Assembly (NCBI GenBank): GCA_025937235.1 | Contig: JAICRU010000012.1 | Coordinates: 1-50,710, forward strand | Length of the DNA stretch: 50,710 bases | Reading direction: 5' to 3' | Origin: Acidimicrobiia bacterium | GTDB taxonomy: Bacteria; Actinomycetota; Acidimicrobiia; Spongiisociales; ZC4RG35 | Shown here: positions 1 to 8,048 of the stretch, one piece after another | How the letters are laid out: each line of letters starts with the position of its first letter | Position numbering within the stretch: the first letter of the stretch is position 1 | Program-made: the position numbers and the translations under genes | Notes under the pieces: model-generated | The model's input: only the letters and a program-made list of their open reading frames with translations | Told to the model about the DNA's origin: nothing | Databases searched by the model: none

Positions 1-243
1 CCGGTCGGCGGTGCTCCAACCGTTCACGTTCTCTCCGTCCATGAGCACGGCTCCCGAAGACGGCTTGAGGTAACCGAGCATCGTCTTCAAAGTGGTGGTC
101 TTGCCCGAGGCGTTGCCGCCGAGCAGACAAACCATCTCCCCGGCGTAGATGTCGATGTCGACGTCTTTCAGGATGTGGGCGGCGCCGTAGTGGGTATTGA
201 CCCCTTTGAGGGACAGGACCGGTGTGGCCCCGTTGCTGGTCAT
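1..243 (-). CDS. livF: Branched-chain amino acid-type ABC transporter ATPase LivF (partial, 3' end outside window)
   Basis: Only the first 80 or so codons are visible; the gene runs off the left edge. It encodes the second ATPase of a Liv-type importer, which hydrolyses ATP on the cytoplasmic face to drive uptake. The N-terminus has the LivF layout: a first strand near VLSLKGVNTHYG, then a Walker A loop read as GGNASGKTT. Most family members have G-P/A-N-G-A-G-K-T; here it is GGNASGKT. The ATG at 243 overlaps the stop of livG (ATGA), so the two are translationally coupled. It is the last visible gene of an operon starting with the binding protein at 5338. Confidence 0.9.
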   Translation of the reverse strand, partial: MTSNGATPVLSLKGVNTHYGAAHILKDVDIDIYAGEMVCLLGGNASGKTTTLKTMLGYLKPSSGAVLMDGENVNGWSTADR

Positions 244-1025
244 GCCCCCATCTCCGCTGGTCTGCCCAGATAAGCCTCGATCACGTTCTCGTTGGTCGAG
301 ATCTCGTCATAGGAGCCCTCGGTCAGCTTCACGCCGTGGTCGAGCACCACTACCCGGTCTGAGACATTGCGCACCACCTGCATGTCGTGCTCGATGAGCA
401 CGATGGTGTAGGCCCGCTCACTGCGAAGCCTTCCGATGAGCTCGGTGAGCTCGATCGTCTCTCTTGGGTTCATCCCCGCCGTCGGTTCGTCCAGGAGGAG
501 GAGCCTCGGGCTGGTGGCCATGGCCCGGGCGATCTCGAGACGGCGCCGGTTGGCATAGGAGAGGACCATGGACAGCTGGTCGTGGCGGTACCCGGCGAGC
601 CGGGTGCCAAAGAAGGACAGCACTTCCTTCGACCGCTCCTCGATCTCCCTCTCCTCGCGACGCTGCGACGGGGTCTTGAAGATGGCGCCGAGCAGCCCGG
701 CCCTGGTTCGGGCGTGCTGGCCCACCATCACATTCTCGAGGACGGTCATGGCGGGGAAGAGGCGGACGTTCTGGAAGGTGCGGGCCATGCCCAGCTGGAG
801 GATCTGGTTGGGGCGCAGCCCGACCAGCTCCTGGCCGTCGAAGACGATCGAGCCTTCGTCGGGGGTCTCCATCCCCGTCACCAGATTGAAGAAGGTGGTC
901 TTGCCCGCGCCGTTGGGGCCGATGACGCTCACCACCTCGCCCTCATCGACGTATATGTCCAGCCCGTTGATGGCGCGCAGGCCACCGAAGGCCTTGCTCA
1001 GCCCCGTGATCTCGAGCAACGCCAT
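240..1025 (-). CDS. livG: Branched-chain amino acid-type ABC transporter ATPase LivG
   Basis: A 261-residue ATPase of the LivG type, the partner of LivF. Walker A is GPNGAGKTT at residues 36-44, followed by the LivG-typical ARTFQNVRLFP stretch and Walker B LLLLDEPTAGM. The signature loop reads LSYANRRRLEIARA, where the family usually has LSYGxQRR, so Gly is Ala here. A switch His follows in LIEHDM. The start ATG at 1025 overlaps the livM stop by one base (TGATG), and its own stop overlaps the livF start. The upstream frame stays open for a long way, but that part is a shadow of livM and livH. Confidence 0.95.
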   Translation of the reverse strand: MALLEITGLSKAFGGLRAINGLDIYVDEGEVVSVIGPNGAGKTTFFNLVTGMETPDEGSIVFDGQELVGLRPNQILQLGMARTFQNVRLFPAMTVLENVMVGQHARTRAGLLGAIFKTPSQRREEREIEERSKEVLSFFGTRLAGYRHDQLSMVLSYANRRRLEIARAMATSPRLLLLDEPTAGMNPRETIELTELIGRLRSERAYTIVLIEHDMQVVRNVSDRVVVLDHGVKLTEGSYDEISTNENVIEAYLGRPAEMGA

Positions 1026-2821
1026 CAGGTGGTTCCCTCGGGTACTTTCTCCTCCAGGCCTTTCTCCCCGTAGATCTCGAGCCAGGCGTCCTGGGACAGC
1101 TCCTCGGCGTGGAGTTCCTGCGCCCTTCTCCGACTCGGGATGAAACCTTCCGGACGTTTGAGCATCATCACGATCAAGAGGACGCCATAGAAGAGGAACT
1201 GGTACTCGGAGAACTCGCGGAGCAGGTTGGGTAGGACGATGAGGACGATGGCGCCGAGGACGACGCCGGGCACGCTGCCCATGCCGCCGACGATGATGAT
1301 CACCAGCACCGTGATCGACACCACGATGTCGAAGGTGTGGGGGAACACCGAGCCGATCTGGGAGGCGAACAAGGTGCCGCCGAAGCTGGCCAGGATGGCC
1401 CCCACCACGAAAGCCGACAACTTGGCGGTGACGATGTTGATACCCATCGCCTCGGCCACCGACTCGTCCTCGCGCATCGCCATCCACGCCCGCCCCCATC
1501 GTGAGTTCTGCACTGCATAGGTGATGTAGGCGGCGAGGACGACGAAGAGGAAAACCGGGTAGAAGTAATCCTGAGGAGTGCTGAAGGTGATCGGCCCGAT
1601 CTGGAGGTCGGGGATGTTGGTTATGCCCTGGGCGCCCCCGAAGTAGGGCGCGAGCCACTCCGAGTTGAGCAGGATCCGGGCGATCTCGCCAAAACCCAAG
1701 GTCACGATGGCCAGATAGTCGCCACGCATTCGAATGACTGGCGTGGCGACCAAGATCCCGGCGATCGCGGCGGCGATCATGACGAAGGGGATCGACGCCA
1801 GCACCGAAATCTCGGGGGAGAACGCTGGTGACTGCGGCGACGTGAGGATGGCGGTGCTGTAGGCACCGACCGCGAAGAAGGCCACATAACCCAGGTCGAG
1901 CAGGCCGGCGTAACCGACCACGATGTTCAAGCCCAGGGCCATGAGCAGATAGATGCCGGCCGTCACCAGGATCTGGCTCACAAACGGTCCCATGATCCTG
2001 GGGACGAAATAGAGGATGACCAGGATGATGACCGCGGCCCCGATCTGCCATCTGGATCGCCGACCGGCGGGCATCGCCTGAACCCTCTGGCGCAGCGTGC
2101 TCTCTCGCCCGCCCAGCCACCAATAGAAGGCGAAGAACACTGCGAACAGGACGAGCGCCCCGGCGATGGTCAGTGCCCCGCCTCGACCCGTGTAGAGGAA
2201 GTCGATCACGAAATCCAGGCTCAGGGCGTCGAACAGTTGGCCGAAGATGTCGGTGAACAGCGAGAAGACGAGCACCCAGGCCAGGGCCGACATCGTTGCC
2301 CGGCGGGGACGTGGCGATAGGAGATGGATGGCGCCTCCCAGCGCCCCGACGACGCCCGCCACCAACGCGATCACGGGGATGGCTGCGGCGACCGGGAGGC
2401 CGAAGCTGATGATCTCGGCCAGTTGGGGGGAGAGATTGATGAAAACGCCACGCAGGTCCCAGGTGGTGATAACGATGAGGAGGAGGCCGACGCACAGACC
2501 GCCGAGCACTCCAGCCAGGGCTCCGGCCAGGATGTTCCTCGCCCCGGTCTTGGCCGGCTCGAAGCCCTCGAGGGTGGGCGGGGGCTGGCTCGCCGTCCAG
2601 CCGAAGATAAGGGGCAGCAGATAGAGGAAGAACGTTCCCATGGGCAGGATCGGGTCGATGAGCATCCGGGGCTGGAACGCGGCCACCATGCCGATGGCGC
2701 AAACCAAGACCATGGCCACCCCGCCGGACAGGCCCAGCCTTACCGCGCGTCTCATGTCCAGGCGCGCGGCGGGCCTCAACTCGACCTCGACCGGGACCGG
2801 GGCATCGACGACCTGGGACAT
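1025..2821 (-). CDS. livM: Branched-chain amino acid-type ABC transporter permease LivM with long N-terminal membrane extension
   Basis: A 598-residue inner-membrane permease. The conserved LivM core starts near residue 270 (GIYLLMALGLNIVVGYAGLLDLG) and includes RGDYLAIVTLGFGEIAR and the coupling-loop stretch GRAWMAMREDESVAEAMGI. LivM proteins are usually 300-420 residues, so about 200-250 residues at the front are extra. They contain about six hydrophobic segments. Translation is tightly coupled: 3 bp separate it from the livH stop, and its stop overlaps the livG start. The role of the extension is not known to me. Confidence 0.92.
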   Translation of the reverse strand: MSQVVDAPVPVEVELRPAARLDMRRAVRLGLSGGVAMVLVCAIGMVAAFQPRMLIDPILPMGTFFLYLLPLIFGWTASQPPPTLEGFEPAKTGARNILAGALAGVLGGLCVGLLLIVITTWDLRGVFINLSPQLAEIISFGLPVAAAIPVIALVAGVVGALGGAIHLLSPRPRRATMSALAWVLVFSLFTDIFGQLFDALSLDFVIDFLYTGRGGALTIAGALVLFAVFFAFYWWLGGRESTLRQRVQAMPAGRRSRWQIGAAVIILVILYFVPRIMGPFVSQILVTAGIYLLMALGLNIVVGYAGLLDLGYVAFFAVGAYSTAILTSPQSPAFSPEISVLASIPFVMIAAAIAGILVATPVIRMRGDYLAIVTLGFGEIARILLNSEWLAPYFGGAQGITNIPDLQIGPITFSTPQDYFYPVFLFVVLAAYITYAVQNSRWGRAWMAMREDESVAEAMGINIVTAKLSAFVVGAILASFGGTLFASQIGSVFPHTFDIVVSITVLVIIIVGGMGSVPGVVLGAIVLIVLPNLLREFSEYQFLFYGVLLIVMMLKRPEGFIPSRRRAQELHAEELSQDAWLEIYGEKGLEEKVPEGTT

Positions 2822-2824
2822 GGG

Positions 2825-3913
2825 CTAGGTCCGCTCCTCGGCGAGTCGCTCGCCAAGGATCCCGGTGGGGCGGAAGATCAGGACCAGGACCAGGGCGGCA
2901 TACGCCACGACGTCTTTGAGCTGGCTGAAGGCCGGGATCTCGTACCCGGCCAGCACCAGGCTGGGGCCGACGGACTCGAAGATGCCCAAGCTGACTCCAC
3001 CGAGCATGGCTCCGACGATGTTGCCGATGCCACCGAGGACGGCGGCGGTGAAAGCCTTGATGCCGGGCAGGAAACCGGAGAAGAAGTTGAGGCTGGGGAA
3101 GACCAATCCCCAGAGGGCGCCGGCGACCCCGGCCATCGCCCCGCCGACGGCGAACACCTTGACGATGGTCCTGTCGACGTCGATTCCCATGAGGGCGGCC
3201 GTCTCCGGATCTTCGGCCACGGCCCGCATCGACTTCCCGGTCCGGGTCTTCTCCACGAACAGGTAGAGACCAGTCATCATCACCAGGGCAGCGGCGATGA
3301 CCACCACCTGGGACTTGAGGATGACGAGGCCGAAGATCTCGGTGGTGCCCCGCAGTGACTCCACCCTGGGGAACGCCTTGGTGCTGGGCCCGACCAGACC
3401 CCTCACCAGGTATTGGATGGTGAAGGAGGCTCCGATGGAGGTGATCAGCGGAATGAGCCTCGGTGCCCCCCGCAGAGGGCGGTAGGCGATCCGCTCCACG
3501 ATCACTGCCACCGAGGTCGAGGTGGCCATGGCGGCGACGAGCACGATGAGGAGGGAGATGACCGGGCTGGAGGTCCAAAGGGTGGTGGCGGCCAGGGCGT
3601 TGGCGACGTAGAAGGCCATCATCGCCCCCACCATGAACACCTCGCCATGGGCGAAGTTGATGAACCGGAGCACCCCGTAGACCATGGTGTAGCCCAATGC
3701 GATCAGGGCATAGACCGAGCCGGTGGAGATTCCGAAGACGAACAGATCGCGCCACTGCGACGCGGTCAGACGGCCGGACGAGATGCTCAGGTAGGACCCG
3801 TAGAGGATGATCGCCAGGGCAGCGATCCGGAGAGCCCAGAGGAAGATGCTGACCGGGGTGATGCGTGTGGCACGTCGGGCCGGGCGGGCGTCGACAGTGG
3901 CTGCTTCTGTCAT
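2825..3913 (-). CDS. livH: Branched-chain amino acid-type ABC transporter permease LivH
   Basis: A 362-residue inner-membrane permease that pairs with LivM to form the substrate channel. The hallmark LivH sequence is present near residue 70 (ALGYTMVYGVLRFINFAHGE), followed by repeated hydrophobic helices and the later AVLGGIGNIVGAMLGG stretch. An N-terminal tail of about 20 polar residues comes before the first helix. It lies 75 bp after the binding-protein gene, a gap that holds a strong hairpin, and 3 bp before livM. Transport of a branched-chain amino acid or similar small molecule is inferred from the family; the substrate cannot be read from the sequence. Confidence 0.94.
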   Translation of the reverse strand: MTEAATVDARPARRATRITPVSIFLWALRIAALAIILYGSYLSISSGRLTASQWRDLFVFGISTGSVYALIALGYTMVYGVLRFINFAHGEVFMVGAMMAFYVANALAATTLWTSSPVISLLIVLVAAMATSTSVAVIVERIAYRPLRGAPRLIPLITSIGASFTIQYLVRGLVGPSTKAFPRVESLRGTTEIFGLVILKSQVVVIAAALVMMTGLYLFVEKTRTGKSMRAVAEDPETAALMGIDVDRTIVKVFAVGGAMAGVAGALWGLVFPSLNFFSGFLPGIKAFTAAVLGGIGNIVGAMLGGVSLGIFESVGPSLVLAGYEIPAFSQLKDVVAYAALVLVLIFRPTGILGERLAEERT

Positions 3914-3941
3914 CTAGCGGCTGGGCCTCCCCGTGGGTTTG

Positions 3942-3973
3942 GTGCCCGGTGCCACACAGGTGACACCGGGCAC
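3942..3973 (-). terminator. Perfect stem-loop between the binding-protein gene and livH
   Basis: The 10-bp arms GTGCCCGGTG and CACCGGGCAC pair perfectly around a 12-nt loop, 15 nt downstream of the binding-protein stop. There is no T-tract. Because the permease genes continue in the same direction just beyond it, it is more likely a partial terminator or an mRNA 3'-end stabiliser than a full stop. A similar hairpin follows the binding-protein gene of the second operon. Confidence 0.65.
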
Positions 3974-3988
3974 TGTCATTTGGTTCGG

Positions 3989-5338
3989 TTAGAAACCGAG
4001 TTGTTCCGCCGAGTAGGTGGCGAGGATATTGGCCCGCACCGCGGCGATGTCGGCCGTCTCTGGAGTGTTCTGCAGGATGTCGATGTTGGGTGCGGCACAG
4101 TCGCCGAACTCGTCACAGCTGAGCGAGCCGGTCAGACCCTCGTGGGTCATGCTGTGCATGGCGTCCCGCAGGGCTTGGAGGTCGATGCTCAGGTTGCCAC
4201 TGCCGTCGTCCGTGGCCGCCTCCTCGATCGCTGCGAACACCATGTTCGTCGCGTCGTAGGCATGGGCGTGGAACGACTGGATCGGCGGCTCACCATATGC
4301 TTCCTGGTACTTGGCCACGAACTCGTCGTAGGCGTCACCCGTGGGCGTCTGCGGACCGGAGAAGTACATGTTCTCGGTCTGCGGGAGCACCACATAGGTG
4401 TCCGACAGGAGCCCGTCGGCGCCCATCAGGACCACTTCTTCCAACCCGGCGACTTCCAGGGCCTGCTCGGCGACGAAGTCACCGGCGGGCTGGAAGATCG
4501 GGAAGAAGATGAGCTCGGCTCCTGCCGCAGCCACTTCGGTGAGGACCGGGCGCATGTCGGTCTGGTCGGCGGTCACCGCGGTGCTGAGGGCGATGGTGCC
4601 TCCGAGCCCCTCGTAAGCCGCCTCGAAGGCGCTGGTCAGACCCTGGGTGTAGGGGTCGCCATCGTTGATGGTGGCCACATTGGTCAGGCCGAGCTCCTCG
4701 AACACGAACGTCGCAGCAGCGGCGCCCTGAATGGCGTCGTTGTGAGCGGTGCGGAAATAGCCCTCATGATGCTCGGGGCCCTCGTTGCCGGCGAGGTCCG
4801 AGGTCAGCACCGGCGACGTGTTCGACCCCGAAACCAGGATCCGGCCCGCCGAGGTGATGACGTTCGACGCCGGTACACCGGCGCCGGAGCAGCTGGTGCC
4901 GATCACGGCGATCACCTGGGGGTCGGCGGTGATCCTCGTCGCCGCGGTCTGGCCGCCCTCTGAGTTGCAGCCCTCGTCCTCGTCGAAGGCCAACTCGATG
5001 GGATGACCCAGTAGCTCACCCTTGTCGGCGATGGCGATCTCTATGGCTCGGACCTGGTCCTCCCCAAGGCTGGCCGTGTCCCCGCTGATGGTCTGGGCCG
5101 AGGCGATCTTGATCGGCTCACCCGCTGCAACTTCGACGGTTCCGAGCTCGCCAGCCGGCACCGTTGTGCCTTCGGCCGCAGAGGTCGTGGTTTCCTCGGC
5201 GGCGGCGGTGGTCGTGGTCTCCTCGTCACCGCCGGCCGTCGTGGTTGTGTCCCCGCCCTCGCCACCGCCACAAGCTGCGATGATGAGGGAAAGGGCGCCC
5301 ACGAGCGCGAGAAGCTTTAGGCCTCTCTTCATTTTCAT
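3989..5338 (-). CDS. ABC transporter substrate-binding lipoprotein (LivK/periplasmic binding protein type 1)
   Basis: A 449-residue exported lipoprotein that captures the substrate for the LivHMGF permease. It has a lipoprotein signal with lipobox IAAC and the acylated Cys at about residue 23. A Thr/Glu-rich low-complexity linker (about 28-70) follows, then a two-lobed binding domain starting near EPIKIASAQTISG. The ATG at 5338 is chosen because GGAGGAAGG precedes it and the signal peptide begins there; a longer upstream reading would bury the signal. It is the first gene of the operon and reads away from the metallo-hydrolase gene. Its lipobox region AACGGGEGGDTTTTA is also found in the second operon's binding protein. 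Confidence 0.93.
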   Translation of the reverse strand: MKMKRGLKLLALVGALSLIIAACGGGEGGDTTTTAGGDEETTTTAAAEETTTSAAEGTTVPAGELGTVEVAAGEPIKIASAQTISGDTASLGEDQVRAIEIAIADKGELLGHPIELAFDEDEGCNSEGGQTAATRITADPQVIAVIGTSCSGAGVPASNVITSAGRILVSGSNTSPVLTSDLAGNEGPEHHEGYFRTAHNDAIQGAAAATFVFEELGLTNVATINDGDPYTQGLTSAFEAAYEGLGGTIALSTAVTADQTDMRPVLTEVAAAGAELIFFPIFQPAGDFVAEQALEVAGLEEVVLMGADGLLSDTYVVLPQTENMYFSGPQTPTGDAYDEFVAKYQEAYGEPPIQSFHAHAYDATNMVFAAIEEAATDDGSGNLSIDLQALRDAMHSMTHEGLTGSLSCDEFGDCAAPNIDILQNTPETADIAAVRANILATYSAEQLGF

Positions 5339-5459
5339 GTTTCCTTCCTCCATTTGGGAATGCGCGGCGAGACAGAAGCCACGCCGCGGGGCGACTTTAG
5401 ACCGGAAATCGGATTCAGGCACCGAGAATGGGACTGACATCTGCACCGCTGGAGGGTCT

Positions 5460-5465
5460 TAACCT
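5460..5465 (+). promoter_or_regulatory. Leaderless-type -10 element (TAACCT)
   Basis: TAACCT fits TANNNT and ends 6 nt before the ATG at 5472. There is no Shine-Dalgarno sequence at a usable distance, so transcription probably starts at or near the start codon. Inference from sequence only. Confidence 0.5.
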
Positions 5466-5471
5466 GATCGC

Positions 5472-6029
5472 ATGCCGACGTTCCATGTCCTCCATGTCGG
5501 ATACGGTGGTGGGCGGGTTGCCTCGACCATCTCTCTGATCGAAGCCGGCTCCTCCTTGATCGTCGTCGATCCCGGGATGGTCGCCTCGACATCTTTGATC
5601 CTCGACCCGATCGCAGACCTGGGCCGGTCGGCGGAGGAGGTGACCGATGTCATCCTCTCGCATCACCACCCCGACCACACCGTGAACGCGGCCCTGTTCC
5701 CTGAGGCGAGGATTCATGACCACTGGGCGATCTATCGCGGGGACGTGTGGGAGTCGCGACCGGCCGAAGGGTTCGTCGTCGCCGACGGGGTGACGCTTTG
5801 GCACACCCCGGGCCATACCGCCGAAGACGTGACCACGATCGTCGCCGCTGAGGAGAGAACCGTTGCCTTCACCCATCTCTGGTGGTATGAGAACGCTCCG
5901 TTTCACGACCCGCTGTGCACCGATCCCGACGGGCTCCACGTCGGTAGGGAGCGGGTGCTCGAGGTGGCGGGGCTGATAGTACCGGGCCACGGTCCGGCGT
6001 TCGTACCGGACGACTCGACTTCTCGGTAA
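5472..6029 (+). CDS. Metallo-beta-lactamase-fold hydrolase (MBLAC1-like)
   Basis: A 185-residue soluble metallohydrolase. The zinc-binding motif HxHxDH is visible as HHHPDH (H64, H66, D68, H69), followed by later metal-ligand candidates in HTPGH near residue 113 and PGHGPAF near the C-terminus. The short single-domain form resembles the MBLAC1/glyoxalase II-like branch. The substrate is unknown; hydrolysis of a thioester, phosphodiester or lactone would fit the fold. It is divergent from the binding-protein operon and begins 6 nt after a TANNNT box, suggesting a leaderless transcript. The next gene follows after 31 bp on the same strand. Confidence 0.85.
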   Translation: MPTFHVLHVGYGGGRVASTISLIEAGSSLIVVDPGMVASTSLILDPIADLGRSAEEVTDVILSHHHPDHTVNAALFPEARIHDHWAIYRGDVWESRPAEGFVVADGVTLWHTPGHTAEDVTTIVAAEERTVAFTHLWWYENAPFHDPLCTDPDGLHVGRERVLEVAGLIVPGHGPAFVPDDSTSR

Positions 6030-6060
6030 CGCATGATCCCTATGATTTGTCCAACTAGAG

Positions 6061-6804
6061 ATGGGAAACCCGGTGGCGCTAGGCAATTTTCAGTGGAAGG
6101 GCCGTCTCGGTCCACTCGACCTGATCCTGGGTGAGAGCACCTTCGCCCCGACCACCATCTCGACCTTGGTTGCCGACGCGATGGACGTGAGCGAGGGCGA
6201 CGTCGTGATCGACGTCGGCACTGGCACCGGCGTGTTGGCGATCATTGCGGCCAAGCTGGGGGCTTCGCGGGTGCTGGCTGTCGACAACAGCCCGGAGGTC
6301 GAGGAAGTAGGCAAGGCCAACGCCGAGGCACACGGCGTCTCCGAACGAATCGAGTTTCACCACGGCGACCTCTTCGATCCGCTCGACGAGGACATCGAGG
6401 CCGACGTGATCATCGGGGATGTCTCCGGCGTCCCCGACTCGCTGGCCGCGGTGAGCGGCTGGTTCCCTACCGGGATCGGTGGCGGCCCGAGAGGCAGTGA
6501 GCTGCCGATCAGGATGCTCCGTGAGGCGGTGCGTCGGTTGAGGCCCGGCGGGCGGGTCTTTCTCCCCACGGGGAGCCTGCAGGACGAGACGGCCATCCTC
6601 GAGGCCGCGCGCGCCGTGTACGGCAAAGTAGCCCGACTCGCCGAGAAGATGATCCCCCTGCCTTCGCTTCTCGCCGAGAGCGAGACCCTCAAGTCTCTGA
6701 TCTCCGAAGGCATCGTCCACCTCGTGCCCAAGGGCTCGAGGTTCCTCTGGGAGACAAGGGTGTGGCGACTCTCCGGTGCCCCGGCACCGAGCGAGACCAG
6801 CTAG
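6061..6804 (+). CDS. Class I SAM-dependent methyltransferase
   Basis: A 247-residue Rossmann-fold methyltransferase. Motif I is clear as VIDVGTGTGVLAI (about residues 49-61), followed by an acidic residue ending the second strand (VLAVDNS) and GDLFDPL. The place where PrmC/HemK enzymes carry NPPY reads GDVSGVPD here, so it is not a standard N5-glutamine methyltransferase. Overall it looks like PrmA/PrmC-type small methyltransferases, but the substrate (protein, RNA or small molecule) cannot be assigned. A TATGAT box lies 14 nt before the ATG. Confidence 0.8.
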   Translation: MGNPVALGNFQWKGRLGPLDLILGESTFAPTTISTLVADAMDVSEGDVVIDVGTGTGVLAIIAAKLGASRVLAVDNSPEVEEVGKANAEAHGVSERIEFHHGDLFDPLDEDIEADVIIGDVSGVPDSLAAVSGWFPTGIGGGPRGSELPIRMLREAVRRLRPGGRVFLPTGSLQDETAILEAARAVYGKVARLAEKMIPLPSLLAESETLKSLISEGIVHLVPKGSRFLWETRVWRLSGAPAPSETS

Positions 6805-6823
6805 CGCTCCTGTGCACGAGGCC

Positions 6824-6829
6824 TAGTCT
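6824..6829 (+). promoter_or_regulatory. Leaderless-type -10 element (TAGTCT)
   Basis: TAGTCT (TANNNT) is followed by exactly 6 nt and then the ATG at 6836, with no ribosome-binding site between. This suggests a leaderless mRNA for the AlaX gene. Confidence 0.5.
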
Positions 6830-6835
6830 CAGCGC

Positions 6836-7570
6836 ATGGCTGGGTCAGGCCCCACCGACGAGCTAGCGGCGAGCGACGCCTACCTCGCGGAGGCGGAGGG
6901 GTCGGTGCTGGAGGTCGCCCCGGACGGTCTTCTTCTCGACCGCACGGTGTTCTACGCCCGTGGCGGGGGTCAACCCGGCGACATGGGCATCATCCGATGG
7001 GATGATGGAGAGGTCGAGGTGGTCGATACGATCCGGCGCCAAGGCATGCCGTTCCACGTGGTGCCCGAAGGTGCCCCACTTCCGGAACCGGGGACCCCGA
7101 TCCACGGTTTGATCGATTGGGACCGCCGCTATCGGACGATGAGGACCCATACCGCCCTTCACGCCCTGTCAGGGGTCATCTTTCGTGACTTCGGGGCGAA
7201 GGTGACCGGGGGCAACATGGAGCCGGGAGTCGCCCGGATGGACTTCGAGCTGGATGGCATCTCGGTCGAGTTCGGCCAAGAGGTGGAGCGCCGGCTCAAT
7301 CAGGAGCTCGTCCGTGGTTATCCGACCGAAGTCATCTACATGGCGAGGGAGGAGGCGCTCGCCGATCCCGACCTGATCCGGACCAAGGTCAACCTGATCC
7401 CCGAGTGGGTGAAAGAGATCCGGGTGATCGACATCGTCGGGCTGGATCGCCAGGCGGACGGCGGCACCCACGTCGCCTCGACACTCGAGGTCGGCGAAGT
7501 CCGGGTGGTCAAGACCGAGTCGAAGGGGAAGGCCAACAAGAGGATGCGCATCGAGCTACCGGCTGGCTAG
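6836..7570 (+). CDS. Alanyl-tRNA editing protein, AlaX family
   Basis: A 244-residue free-standing homologue of the AlaRS editing domain, expected to hydrolyse mischarged Ser- or Gly-tRNA(Ala). The substrate loop FYARGGGQPGD (about 39-49) and the HxxxH metal motif (H105-T-A-L-H109) are clear. The second metal half-site, usually CGGTH, reads DGGTH (D208, H212), so the Cys is Asp. Asp can still bind zinc, and I recall some AlaX proteins with this form, so activity is not ruled out. The length fits the medium AlaX type. Confidence 0.88.
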   Translation: MAGSGPTDELAASDAYLAEAEGSVLEVAPDGLLLDRTVFYARGGGQPGDMGIIRWDDGEVEVVDTIRRQGMPFHVVPEGAPLPEPGTPIHGLIDWDRRYRTMRTHTALHALSGVIFRDFGAKVTGGNMEPGVARMDFELDGISVEFGQEVERRLNQELVRGYPTEVIYMAREEALADPDLIRTKVNLIPEWVKEIRVIDIVGLDRQADGGTHVASTLEVGEVRVVKTESKGKANKRMRIELPAG

Positions 7571-7600
7571 GTTGCCGTCCAACGGCAAGCAGAGGCAGGC

Positions 7601-7996
7601 ATGAGCGTCATCGTGGGATATATGTCGTCGGAACGGGGCCGGGCCGCTCTGGAGCTGGGTCTCGAGGAGGCGAGGCTGCGTGCCACCGAGTTGGTGGTGA
7701 TCCACTCGCTGCATGGGGCGGGCGTCGACGACGACGAAGACGTGGTGGCGAGCGATCGGGAGCTGGAGACGATCGACGAGATGTTGTCCAAGGAGGGCAT
7801 CAACTACTCGATCCACAACTTCGTGCGGGGCAACTCACCAGCGGACGACATCGTCCAGGCCGCCACCGATTATGACGGCCGACTCATCGTCATCGGCCTT
7901 CGCCAGCGCACTTCGGCCGGGAAGTTCCTGCTCGGCTCCAACGCCCATGACATCCTGATGAACGCCCCTTGTCCGGTTCTGACCATCCGGGTCTGA
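7601..7996 (+). CDS. Universal stress protein, UspA family
   Basis: A 131-residue single-domain Usp. It begins with the typical MSVIVGYMSSERGRAAL strand-turn and ends with the nucleotide-binding pattern G-2x-G-9x-S/T, seen as IGLRQRTSAGKFLLGSNAHDIL, then CPVLTIR. Single-domain Usp proteins of this kind bind ATP and dimerise; a specific role in this cell is unknown. It lies 30 bp after the AlaX gene and 52 bp before the CvpA-CAP gene. Confidence 0.88.
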   Translation: MSVIVGYMSSERGRAALELGLEEARLRATELVVIHSLHGAGVDDDEDVVASDRELETIDEMLSKEGINYSIHNFVRGNSPADDIVQAATDYDGRLIVIGLRQRTSAGKFLLGSNAHDILMNAPCPVLTIRV

Positions 7997-8020
7997 CACC
8001 TGGCAATCCCGCGCTACGGA

Positions 8021-8048
8021 GAACGTAGGACGTAGAACGTACGACGTA
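8021..8048 (+). repeat. Two tandem 14-bp repeats abutting a start codon
   Basis: GAACGTAGGACGTA (8021-8034) is followed at once by GAACGTACGACGTA (8035-8048), 13 of 14 bases identical. The second copy ends directly against the GTG start of the next gene, where a ribosome-binding site would be expected. ACGTA half-palindromes recur inside it. Confidence 0.7.

Noticed and set aside
1026-3755. Very long open frame on the minus strand continuous with livG and overlapping livM and livH
   Set aside because: Its sequence is Arg/Pro/His-rich with no family pattern, and livM and livH in the other frames are clear. It is a GC-driven shadow; only the livG part (240-1025) is real.
3413-4963. Long plus-strand open frame opposite livH and the binding-protein gene
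   Set aside because: Low-complexity Gly/Asp/Arg composition and full overlap with well-supported minus-strand genes.
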